In this document: positions 16,599 to 23,933 of the stretch, one piece after another
Layout: each line of letters begins with the position of its first letter
Position numbering within the stretch: position 1 is the first letter of the stretch
Assembly: GCA_963922715.1 (NCBI GenBank)
Contig: CAWUJT010000011.1
Location: 1 to 35,796 of the forward strand
Length of the DNA: 35,796 bases
DNA from: CAWUJT01 sp963922715
Lineage (GTDB): Bacteria; Pseudomonadota; Alphaproteobacteria; Rhodobacterales; Rhodobacteraceae
Direction: 5' to 3'
Translations under genes and position numbers: made by a program
The notes under the pieces: generated by a model
The model's database searches: none
The model's input: the letters and a program-made list of their open reading frames with translations, nothing else
What the model was told of the DNA's origin: nothing

Positions 16599-17687
16599 TC
16601 AGTACGCTGATGATCGAAAGTGTTTGGACAGTTTCAAGCCCTGACCTTGATAATTCGATTTTAGGTCTGCACCGTAGAGCTTTTGGGGACGTTTTGACAT
16701 GCGTTCATAGACCAATCGGCCCACGCTTTGGCCGTGCTCCAACACGAAAGGCGCTTCATGACAGCGTACCTCCAAAACGCCTCGCGATCCTGAACCATTT
16801 GCCTCTGCATGGCCAAAGCCTGGATCGAAAAAGCCCGCGTAATGCACACGAAACTCTCCAACCATTGCAAGAAAAGGTGCCATTTCAGCGGCATAGTCTG
16901 GCGGGATTGTCACGGCCTCTCGACTAACCAAGATGTAGAACGCGCCAGGATCGAGGATGATTTGACCGTTCTGCGTATGCACCTCTTCCCAGAAATCCGC
17001 AGGCGGGTAGTGACCAATGCGACTTAAATCAATCAGGCTTGTGTGCGGTTTTGCGCGATAGCCCACCAATGTGCCTTGCGATGGCTTAAGATCGACAGAA
17101 AACCCCAAGCCATTGTCGATCACAGCCGATCCATTCACCAACGGGTCGCGCTCATGAAGGGCGGCCAGTGCTTCATCCTCAAGAGTTGTGTGGCCATTGC
17201 GAAACCTAATCTGGTTTAGCCGCATACCGAAGCGCACCAGAACCGAAAAACTACGGGGGCAGATTTCCGCATAAAGTGGCCCGCTATATCCGGGTGGGAT
17301 CCGGTCAAATTCTGTCCCACCATCGGTGATAAGCCGGGTCAGCAGATCAAGTCGCCCGGTTGAGCTTTTCGCATTTGCGGCTGCGCTGAGATGCGGAGGC
17401 AGTTTCAAAGATTCTATCAACGGGATAAGATATACACAGCCTTTTTCCAGAACAGCCCCTGCTGTCAGGTCCATACGGTGCATTTCAAAATCTGGCAGGC
17501 GTTCAGAAATAGACTTGTGCGCCCCCGCCAGAAAAGACGCGCGGATACGGTAGGCTATGGATCCAAGGCGCAGATCAAGACTTGCAGGTTGAATCTGATC
17601 CGCGTCGCGTGTCGTCACGGCTTGAATAAACCCATCGGAGAACAGAGCCGATATTTGACGATCACAGAGCACACCAGGTTGCATCAT
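16599..17687 (-). CDS. dcd: 2'-deoxycytidine 5'-triphosphate deaminase, long form
   Basis: Deaminates dCTP to dUTP for thymidylate synthesis. At 362 residues it is about twice the E. coli enzyme; alphaproteobacteria often have this long version, apparently built from two dUTPase-like halves. The first half shows IQPASLDLRLG, then AKSSTGRLDLLTRLITDG and the substrate loop region IPPGYSGPLYAEICP. The second half repeats the theme with LDPGAFYILVSREAVTIP, YAGFFDPGFGHAE and VLEVRCHEAPFVLEHGQSV. The start is GTG or ATG within GTGATGATG; I chose the first ATG. It lies 34 bases downstream of tRNA-Pro on the same strand and may share its transcript. Confidence 0.9.
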   Translation of the reverse strand: MMQPGVLCDRQISALFSDGFIQAVTTRDADQIQPASLDLRLGSIAYRIRASFLAGAHKSISERLPDFEMHRMDLTAGAVLEKGCVYLIPLIESLKLPPHLSAAANAKSSTGRLDLLTRLITDGGTEFDRIPPGYSGPLYAEICPRSFSVLVRFGMRLNQIRFRNGHTTLEDEALAALHERDPLVNGSAVIDNGLGFSVDLKPSQGTLVGYRAKPHTSLIDLSRIGHYPPADFWEEVHTQNGQIILDPGAFYILVSREAVTIPPDYAAEMAPFLAMVGEFRVHYAGFFDPGFGHAEANGSGSRGVLEVRCHEAPFVLEHGQSVGRLVYERMSKRPQKLYGADLKSNYQGQGLKLSKHFRSSAY

Positions 17688-17721
17688 CACACAACCATAA
17701 TCACCCTAAATAATGGTAAGG

Positions 17722-17798
17722 TGGTCGGGCTAGCAGGACTTGAACCTGCGACCTTCCGTCCCCCAGACGGACGCGCTACCAGGCTGCGCCATAGCCCG
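17722..17798 (-). tRNA. tRNA-Pro (anticodon GGG)
   Basis: A complete cloverleaf on the minus strand: acceptor CGGGCTA/TAGCCCG, D stem GCGC/GCGC, anticodon stem TCCGT/ACGGA with loop CTGGGGG giving GGG, T stem GCAGG/CCTGC, discriminator A and encoded CCA. It decodes CCC and CCT. It lies between the MerR-family gene and the dCTP deaminase gene, a location also seen in related genomes. Confidence 0.97.
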
Positions 17799-17878
17799 AC
17801 GATGAGATGCTCATGTGTATCTCTGCATAAATAGCACAATTGCCATACCCAAAAGATTACAGTCCCGCAATGCAATAG

Positions 17879-18634
17879 TTAAAAACTCTGTTCTGCATGA
17901 AGTCGGGCGGCCAGACCTTTGAAGCGACGCACCAAAACCCTAAGCCGCGCGCGTTTGGCCCCTTCAAGTGTGATATGCTGGCTATGAAAATGTTTGATCC
18001 GTTGCCGGGTTTCGGTGATGACAGATGCGATTTGAGTTTTCTCCCGATCCTTGTCGGCTTCAGCTGCGGTTTGCGTTGCCTCAAGAAAACTTTGTTGTGT
18101 CTCCGATATCTCCGTTGACGGACCAGGCGTAAGCGATTTTCCAACTGATGTACTCGAGGAGGCGAGCGATGCACCAAAAGGTAAAACAACCCCTGTCTCT
18201 TTTTTAGTTTCTTGAGCATCACTTTGCTGTCCTGGATGAGACATCGTGTCAGTTATATCTTCTTCATCACCGGCATTTAGAAATGGGGCTTCATTTTGCG
18301 TGTCCTTGCGGATGATCTTACGAGATTTGTGTTCGGCAGGCGCTTCATCAAACTGTGGTTCAGCTGAAAATGCTGCAACAACTTCAACACCTTTGTCGGC
18401 AATCATTTTTTGCGTCCCGCGTATCGTCAAGCCTTGGTCATAGAGAAGAGTTTTTATTCCTCCCAGAAGCACAATGTCCTGGGGGCGGTAATAGCGTCTG
18501 CCACCTGCCCCTTTCACAGGTTTAATGTCGCTAAATTTGCTCTCCCAGAAACGCAAAACATGGGTGGGAACGTCAAGCCAATCGGCCACTTCTCGAATCG
18601 TTCGAAAGGCATCTGCTGATTTGTGCTTCATCAT
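17879..18634 (-). CDS. MerR-family transcriptional regulator
   Basis: A 251-residue protein. The first 75 residues are a MerR winged helix-turn-helix: FRTIREVADWLDVPTHVLRFWESKF, then GGRRYYRPQDIVLLGGIKTLL and LTIRGTQKMI. The remainder is a long, charged, low-complexity linker and a C-terminal basic helical part (RIKHFHSQHI, RARLRVLVRRFKGLAARLHAE). No metal- or drug-binding cysteines are present, so this is not a metal-responsive MerR. It is coupled to ihfA by an ATGA overlap. Its target is unknown; the conserved linkage to ihfA, fabH and plsX suggests a housekeeping role. Confidence 0.93.
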   Translation of the reverse strand: MMKHKSADAFRTIREVADWLDVPTHVLRFWESKFSDIKPVKGAGGRRYYRPQDIVLLGGIKTLLYDQGLTIRGTQKMIADKGVEVVAAFSAEPQFDEAPAEHKSRKIIRKDTQNEAPFLNAGDEEDITDTMSHPGQQSDAQETKKETGVVLPFGASLASSSTSVGKSLTPGPSTEISETQQSFLEATQTAAEADKDREKTQIASVITETRQRIKHFHSQHITLEGAKRARLRVLVRRFKGLAARLHAEQSF

Positions 18635-18939
18635 CCCAAGCGTTTGTTACCGATGGCCACACGGTCTTTGAGAATGTGCGAGGGACGGAAGCTGAGGACA
18701 CGCCGCGGCGAAATAGCGGCCTCTTCACCTGTTTTCGGGTTGCGACCAACACGAGCGGTTTTATCCCGTAAAGAAAATGTTCCAAAGGAACTGATTTTGA
18801 CGTTCTCGCCGCGAACCAAAGCATCAGACATGTGACTGAGCACTTGTTCCACCAAAACAGCGCTTTCGTTCCGGGATAAGCCAATCTTGCGAAATACAGC
18901 CTCGCTTAAATCCATCCGCGTTATCGTTTTCCCAGCCAT
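18631..18939 (-). CDS. ihfA: Integration host factor subunit alpha
   Basis: A 102-residue DNA-bending protein of the HU/IHF fold that pairs with IHF beta. It begins MAGKTITRMDLSEAV and has VKISSFGTFSLRDKTARVGRNPKTGEEAAI, in which the Pro of GRNPKTGE is the one that intercalates at the DNA kink. SPRRVLSFRPSHILK closes the fold. The ATG at 18939 follows a G-rich GGGGGG; an upstream in-frame ATG at 18957 would add six residues and lacks support. A good promoter lies just upstream. Confidence 0.96.
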   Translation of the reverse strand: MAGKTITRMDLSEAVFRKIGLSRNESAVLVEQVLSHMSDALVRGENVKISSFGTFSLRDKTARVGRNPKTGEEAAISPRRVLSFRPSHILKDRVAIGNKRLG

Positions 18940-18969
18940 ACGCACCCCCCAGATCATTTTTTATTTTAC

Positions 18970-18999
18970 ACAGTAGACGCCTTTTGCAATATGTGTCAA
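18970..18999 (-). promoter_or_regulatory. Sigma70-type promoter for ihfA-merR
   Basis: Reading the minus strand, a perfect -35 TTGACA (18994-18999) is followed after 18 bases by TACTGT (18970-18975), then an A/T-rich start region about 20-25 bases before the ihfA ATG. It lies between fabH and ihfA and would let ihfA-merR be expressed separately from the plsX-fabH genes upstream. Confidence 0.55.
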
Positions 19000-19053
19000 C
19001 GCTTTCAATGAAGTTTAATGTTCTTTTCCAAAGGCTTGCGATTTAAAGTGGTC

Positions 19054-20031
19054 TTACCAACGCAAAACAATCGCCCCCCAGGCAAGTCCACCCCCAATGG
19101 CTTCTGTCACCACCAGCTCACCGACCTGAAGTTCACCGCGTTTTTGTGCCACAGACATGGCCAGGGGAATAGAGGCGGCGGATGTATTTCCGTGATCTTG
19201 AACGGTGATAACAACTTTTTCTAAAGGGATCCGGAGTTTTTGTGCCGTCTTATTGATAATGCGAATATTGGCCTGATGTGGCACCACACGATCAATCTGT
19301 GAAATATCAATGTTTGCTTTTTCCAACACGTCGTGCGTCGATTGGGTCAGTTTTTCGATCGCATGACGGAACACCTCTCGTCCTTGCATGATCAGGTGCC
19401 CAGTGGTTTGGTTGCTGGACACTCCCCCAGATACATAGAGCAGATCTTGATAACGCCCGTCTGAATGCAAATCTGTGGCCAGAATGCCACGATCTTCCCG
19501 TGTTCCTAGACCTTGTGCCGCTTCCAGCACCAATGCGCCGGCCCCATCCCCGAACAGCACACAGGTACTGCGGTCTTCCCAATTCATAATCCGGCTAAAG
19601 GTTTCCGCGCCAATCACAAGAATTTTTGAAGCTTGTCCTGAGAGGATCAAGCCATTTCCGTTGGCCAATGCATAAATAAAGCCGGCACATACAGCTTGGA
19701 CGTCATAGGCAAAGCCGCGCATCATCCCCAATTTTCTTTGCACCATTGTTGCAACAGAGGGGAAAGTTAAGTCGGGTGTTGATGTTGCAACGACGATGGC
19801 ATCGATATCATTCGGCGCAAGTTTCGCATCTTCCAGTGCGGCCCGAGCAGCCTTGGTTGCAAGATCGCTCGTTTTTTCATCGTTTGCCGCAAAATGGCGC
19901 CTTTCGATCCCTGAACGCTCTTTAATCCAGGCATCCGTGGTGTCAACACACTGTTCCAAATCCGCATTTTCAACTACTCGATCCGGTAAATAATGGCCGG
20001 CACCTGTGACAACGGAACGTAAAGTGGACAT
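19054..20031 (-). CDS. fabH: Beta-ketoacyl-ACP synthase III
   Basis: Starts fatty acid synthesis by condensing acetyl-CoA with malonyl-ACP. The 325-residue protein has the complete Cys-His-Asn triad: Cys115 in VQAVCAGF, His252 in VVPHQANIRI, and Asn282 in DHGNTSAAS. The N-terminal WIKERSGIERRH block is the CoA-binding region, and the C-terminus ends in GGGLAWGAIVLRW as usual. It lies 26 bases after plsX on the same strand, an arrangement that ties fatty acid initiation to acyl-phosphate formation. Confidence 0.98.
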   Translation of the reverse strand: MSTLRSVVTGAGHYLPDRVVENADLEQCVDTTDAWIKERSGIERRHFAANDEKTSDLATKAARAALEDAKLAPNDIDAIVVATSTPDLTFPSVATMVQRKLGMMRGFAYDVQAVCAGFIYALANGNGLILSGQASKILVIGAETFSRIMNWEDRSTCVLFGDGAGALVLEAAQGLGTREDRGILATDLHSDGRYQDLLYVSGGVSSNQTTGHLIMQGREVFRHAIEKLTQSTHDVLEKANIDISQIDRVVPHQANIRIINKTAQKLRIPLEKVVITVQDHGNTSAASIPLAMSVAQKRGELQVGELVVTEAIGGGLAWGAIVLRW

Positions 20032-20057
20032 TTGACTGCAACCGCCCTTTTTGTGGT

Positions 20058-21155
20058 TTAAGGTTTATCCTGTATGTTGGGAATTGTCGATGCAAGACGT
20101 GCGGCCAAACGATCTGTGAAGTTTGATTGCGCAAGATTAAACGCCAATTTTATTGCCGCAGAAACCCCTGTTGCATCAGCAGACCCATGGCTTTTGACGA
20201 CAGTTCCATTCAAACCAAGAAAAACGCCCCCATTTACACGCCTTGGATCAATCCTTTTCGTTAGACGCTGTAAAGAGGTATAGGCCAGCAAGGCTGCAAG
20301 CCGACTGAGTGGAGTAGCCCGAAACGCGTCACGAAGTGCGCTGCGGATCAGACTGGCCGTGCCCTCCCCCGTTTTGAGCGCGATATTGCCTGTAAAGCCA
20401 TCCGTGACAATCACATCCACTTTGTCAGAAGCGATGTCGTTGCCTTCAATGAAGCCGACAAACTCAAATTCCGCCGCCGCCGCTGCTTCTGTCAAAAGGC
20501 TGTAGGCGGCTTGTAATTCCGTGCGCCCTTTATGATCTTCGGTTCCCACATTCAACAATCCAATGCGCGGGTTTTGAATATTCAATCCGTTGCGCGCATA
20601 GGACATGCCCATCAACGCATATTGTAGTAGATCACGCGCATCGGCACGGATATCTGCACCAACATCGAGCATAACGTTAAAACGGCCCGATGTCACGGAA
20701 GGCCACAGAACTGCAATCGCAGGACGGTTGACGCCCGGTAATTTTCTCAGCCGCATCATACTTAGTGCCATCAGAGCGCCTGTATTTCCACAACTCACAC
20801 AAGCATCGGCTTTGCCCTCACGAACAGCATCAAGGGCCGCCCACATTGACGTGTTTTTTCCATGGCGCGCGGCGTGGCTTGGTTTTTCATCCATCCTTAT
20901 CGTGCCAGGCACATGGTGTATTTCAACCCGTCCCCGCAACACGCGCCGCCGAGCAACAAGTTTTTTAAGTTCGGAGACATCGCCGTAAAGATGAAAATAG
21001 AGAGTTTCGTTTTTCTTAGCGGATTTTGCCATTCCTTTTACTACGGGATAGGCACCAAGATCACCACCCATCGCATCAACCGCAATGATGTTCTTGGTTT
21101 TTGGGACTGATCTCTCAGACTCTACAGCAGGTTTTGATGAGATCGGATCAGCCAT
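20058..21155 (-). CDS. plsX: Phosphate acyltransferase PlsX
   Basis: Converts acyl-ACP to acyl-phosphate, the donor used by PlsY to begin phospholipid synthesis. The 365-residue protein has a roughly 20-residue N-terminal extension before IIAVDAMGGDLGAYPVVKG. SHAARHGKNTSMWAAL, ACVSCGNTGALMAL, GTEDHKGR and VDVIVTDGFTGNIALKTGEG are family signatures. It lies 21 bases after rpmF and 26 before fabH. It is peripheral to the inner membrane in known examples. Confidence 0.97.
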   Translation of the reverse strand: MADPISSKPAVESERSVPKTKNIIAVDAMGGDLGAYPVVKGMAKSAKKNETLYFHLYGDVSELKKLVARRRVLRGRVEIHHVPGTIRMDEKPSHAARHGKNTSMWAALDAVREGKADACVSCGNTGALMALSMMRLRKLPGVNRPAIAVLWPSVTSGRFNVMLDVGADIRADARDLLQYALMGMSYARNGLNIQNPRIGLLNVGTEDHKGRTELQAAYSLLTEAAAAAEFEFVGFIEGNDIASDKVDVIVTDGFTGNIALKTGEGTASLIRSALRDAFRATPLSRLAALLAYTSLQRLTKRIDPRRVNGGVFLGLNGTVVKSHGSADATGVSAAIKLAFNLAQSNFTDRLAARLASTIPNIQDKP

Positions 21156-21176
21156 GTTTGGCTAAAAATTAAACAC

Positions 21177-21383
21177 TTAAAAGGTCTCGTCTTCGAGCTC
21201 TATATCGTTTGCAAACACCATAACCTCACGTTCCGCATAGTATCCGCAAGCTGGACACACATGGTGGGGTCGTTTTAGTTCTCCGCAATTAGGGCATTCG
21301 GATGGGTTTCCAGCAGAAAGGGCGTCGTGTGCGCGACGCATATTGCGGCGGGACCGAGTTACGCGATTTTGTGGGACAGCCAT
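21177..21383 (-). CDS. rpmF: 50S ribosomal protein L32
   Basis: A 68-residue protein beginning MAVPQNRVTRSRRNMRRAHDAL, the classic L32 start, with GAGG as ribosome-binding site. It is the zinc-binding form: Cys30, Cys33, Cys43 and Cys46 (CPNC and CPAC) are all present. It precedes plsX, a common gene pairing. Confidence 0.98.
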   Translation of the reverse strand: MAVPQNRVTRSRRNMRRAHDALSAGNPSECPNCGELKRPHHVCPACGYYAEREVMVFANDIELEDETF

Positions 21384-21542
21384 GTCACAACCTCGAATTA
21401 TAAAGAAGGCGATGCCTTCACATAACAAATTAGAAGCATCGCATAATATGTTCTGAGCCTTACGTCCAGTGCCAAAATACTCATAAAGTCGTGAATGCTG
21501 AATTATGCATGTTCAGAAACTGCAGTTTATATTTGTTTGTCG

Positions 21543-22091
21543 TTAATCTTCAGACTTCGCTATTTGCTGCTTTAGCCCTTCAAGCGCTGCAAACGGTTTT
21601 TCGGGGCTGTCTTCTTCCGGATTTTTCTGTTCATCGAAAGATGTCAGCTCTATGGTCTCAATCTCTGCACGTCGCGGAAAAGCAGGGATTTCAAGGATCA
21701 GCGTTTCAACGATGACATCATAGAGATCAAGATGCCGTGGAAGAGGTTCGGCATTTTCGTCTTCTGGGGTTTCGATTTCCTTATCATCGGGTAGTGTCCA
21801 GTTTTTAACATAATTCCTCAGCACAGTCGCTTCGATGCGTGTGCGCACAGGCTCAAGTGTGGCTCTGCAATCTTGGACAACGGTTGCCCCAAGATGCCCG
21901 CTCAAACGCCAATCTCCACGATCAATAGGCGTAATGCGACCTTTGAAACGAAATTTACTAAGGGATCGTACCCCAGTATCCAAAGCGAACTGGGACAGTT
22001 CTGCGTCACTTGGGTCAATGCTGATGTCAAAATCGACATTCCTTGGCAAACTGTTCAGAGCGATGTTGCGAGGATTAATCGGCGTTTTCAT
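21543..22091 (-). CDS. YceD/DUF177-family protein
   Basis: A 182-residue protein of the family that lies upstream of rpmF in many bacteria and is needed for normal 23S rRNA levels where tested. The conserved core is VVQDCRATLEPVRTRIEATVLRNY, then an acidic middle (EIETPEDENAEPL), LYDVIVETLILEIPAFPR, and a C-terminal lysine- and glutamate-rich tail (NPEEDSPEKPFAALEGLK). Only the first cysteine-like position of the family is retained. About 160 bases separate it from rpmF, so rpmF may have its own promoter. It diverges from the BamE gene. Confidence 0.92.
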   Translation of the reverse strand: MKTPINPRNIALNSLPRNVDFDISIDPSDAELSQFALDTGVRSLSKFRFKGRITPIDRGDWRLSGHLGATVVQDCRATLEPVRTRIEATVLRNYVKNWTLPDDKEIETPEDENAEPLPRHLDLYDVIVETLILEIPAFPRRAEIETIELTSFDEQKNPEEDSPEKPFAALEGLKQQIAKSED

Positions 22092-22205
22092 AGTATCTCA
22101 TGTTTGCGAGGTTATTGCAGGCCAGATAGGCATTCGATAGGAACAATATATGAGCGTACAGGTTTTATGTGTATCATGTTCTGTGTCCACAAAGAAAGGT
22201 ATTCG

Positions 22206-22655
22206 ATGATCAAACCAAAAGTGATCCTTATCATAGGATTGGTGGTTGCCCTTCAAGCCTGCACAGCGACATATCGCAATTATGGTTATATTCCCCCTGA
22301 AGATGAGTTGGCCAGCATTATTGTCGGTATCGATACGCGTGACAGCATTGCCGAGACGATTGGCCCGCCTGCCACCTATGGGGTTCTTGCAGAAAGCTCT
22401 TGGTATTACATGTCAGAACGTCGCAGGCGCCAGGGCCCGCGCGCGCCCGAACCGATTGACCGGCAGTTGGTGGCGATCCGTTTTGATGATTTAGGTGTCG
22501 TTCAGAACATAGAGCGCTTTGGACTTGAAGATGGTCAAGTCATCACACTCTCACAACGTGTGACAGAGACAACAATACGTGACCTCGGCATTATTCAGCA
22601 ATTGCTTGGAAACTTTGGCCGGATTGATATTGGCGAAATTCTTGAAGATAATTGA
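22206..22655 (+). CDS. Outer membrane assembly lipoprotein, BamE/OmlA-like
   Basis: A 149-residue lipoprotein with signal peptide and lipobox Leu-Gln-Ala-Cys (Cys19). The SmpA/OmlA fold is indicated by the conserved stretch GIDTRDSIAETIGPPATYG, followed by SWYYMSERRRR and IRFDDLGVVQNIERFGLEDG. BamE stabilises the BAM complex that inserts beta-barrels at the outer membrane. I start at ATG 22206, after AAAGG, because the signal peptide begins there; an upstream in-frame stretch overlapping yceD has no homology. It diverges from yceD and faces msrB. Confidence 0.93.
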   Translation: MIKPKVILIIGLVVALQACTATYRNYGYIPPEDELASIIVGIDTRDSIAETIGPPATYGVLAESSWYYMSERRRRQGPRAPEPIDRQLVAIRFDDLGVVQNIERFGLEDGQVITLSQRVTETTIRDLGIIQQLLGNFGRIDIGEILEDN

Positions 22656-22680
22656 AGGCTTGGTTTATGGAACTGGGCTT

Positions 22681-23076
22681 TCAGTCTTCCTTGGGTTCAA
22701 AATCCAGGGCCACACCGTTGATGCAGTACCGTAGACCTGTGGGTTGAGGACCATCCGGAAACACATGCCCAAGGTGTGCGTCACATCTGTTACAGTGCAC
22801 TTCTGTGCGTCGCATGAACCAACTGTTGTCTTCGCTTTCGCCAACCGTGTCAGTGGAAACCGGCTGTGTAAATGATGGCCAACCAGTGCCGCTTTCAAAC
22901 TTGTCGGTCTGATCGAACAAGGGCGTACCACAACACACGCAGTGAAATGTGCCAGCGTCTTTGGAAAAATTGTCATGCGTACCCGCACGCTCTGTGCCAT
23001 GCTTGCGCGTTACCCGGTATGCAAGATCGCTGAGTTGCGCCCGCCATTCTTCATCGGATTTTATTATTTTTTCCAT
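22681..23076 (-). CDS. msrB: Peptide-methionine (R)-S-oxide reductase
   Basis: Reduces the R epimer of methionine sulfoxide. The 131 residues include the four zinc cysteines (Cys46, Cys49, Cys95, Cys98), the core FESGTGWPSFTQP, HLGHVFPDGP, and the catalytic Cys118 in GLRYCINGVAL. No signal peptide is seen, so it is cytoplasmic. It stands between the convergent BamE gene and the divergent OlsB-like gene. Confidence 0.97.
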   Translation of the reverse strand: MEKIIKSDEEWRAQLSDLAYRVTRKHGTERAGTHDNFSKDAGTFHCVCCGTPLFDQTDKFESGTGWPSFTQPVSTDTVGESEDNSWFMRRTEVHCNRCDAHLGHVFPDGPQPTGLRYCINGVALDFEPKED

Positions 23077-23170
23077 CTTATGCCCCTGAAATTGTCACAG
23101 AACCGATACATTATGATATTACCCATTATATGGGCAGAAAAAATAATTGACCAATGCGGAGGTCAAGCCA

Positions 23171-23902
23171 ATGACAAAGTTGTTATCAAAAGGGCGCTAC
23201 GAAGCTTATATCGCCGAAACAGCGGATGATTTAAAAGATACGCAGTCTTTGCGCGCAGATGCCTTTCGCAACGGTGCCCCGGATTCAGACGATTATGATG
23301 CTTCTTGCACACATGTTTTGGTGCGCGCTGTTGCCTGCGGCACACTGGTCTGTTGTTTTCGGATGATGCCCCTGCAAAGCGGGGCTGAAATCAATCGTAG
23401 TTATTCTGCGCAATATTATGGGCTGAATGGTCTTTCTCAATACCCAGGTTCAATGGTGGAAATGGGGCGGTTTTGTATTCATCCTGATTGGCAAGATCCC
23501 GATATTCTAAGAGTCGCTTGGGGGGCTATGACACTCTACGTCGACAACACGGGGGTGGAGATGTTGTTTGGCTGTTCCTCCTTTATCGGTGTGGATGCCG
23601 AGGCCTTTGCAGATGCGTTTGCTTTGCTCAATGCACGCCATATCGCGCCCAAACGTTGGTTGCCGCGCATAAAGGCACCTTCGGTTTTTCGCTTTGCCCA
23701 GCTTATTCGCCGCAGGCCCAATCTCAAACGCGCCCAGGCCATGATGCCGCCACTGTTGCGGACATATCTTATGATGGGGGGATGGGTTTCTGACCATGCC
23801 GTTGTGGATCGTGATCTTGGCACAGTTCATGTGTTTACGGGTGTTGAAATCGCCACTATCCCACCGGCACGCAAACGCCTTCTCAGAGCAGTTGCCGGTT
23901 GA
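23171..23902 (+). CDS. OlsB-like L-ornithine N-alpha-acyltransferase (GNAT fold)
   Basis: A 243-residue GNAT-superfamily protein resembling OlsB, which makes lyso-ornithine lipid from ornithine and 3-hydroxyacyl-ACP. Visible blocks are LRADAFR near the N-terminus, the MVEMGRFCIHPDWQDPDILR core and LFGCSSFIGVDAEAFADAF. The ATG at 23171 is chosen because GGAGG lies at 23158-23162; an earlier in-frame ATG precedes that site. The second enzyme, OlsA, is not adjacent. Other OlsB relatives act in different acyl transfers, so ornithine lipid synthesis is likely but not proven. Confidence 0.82.
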   Translation: MTKLLSKGRYEAYIAETADDLKDTQSLRADAFRNGAPDSDDYDASCTHVLVRAVACGTLVCCFRMMPLQSGAEINRSYSAQYYGLNGLSQYPGSMVEMGRFCIHPDWQDPDILRVAWGAMTLYVDNTGVEMLFGCSSFIGVDAEAFADAFALLNARHIAPKRWLPRIKAPSVFRFAQLIRRRPNLKRAQAMMPPLLRTYLMMGGWVSDHAVVDRDLGTVHVFTGVEIATIPPARKRLLRAVAG

Positions 23903-23933
23903 CCACAGGGACGCATGGGGCTAGCCCAGCCTG

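Noticed and set aside
21517..21528. 12-bp palindrome AAACTGCAGTTT between rpmF and yceD
   Set aside because: It has no loop and no T tract, and it is isolated; it could be an operator but nothing supports one.
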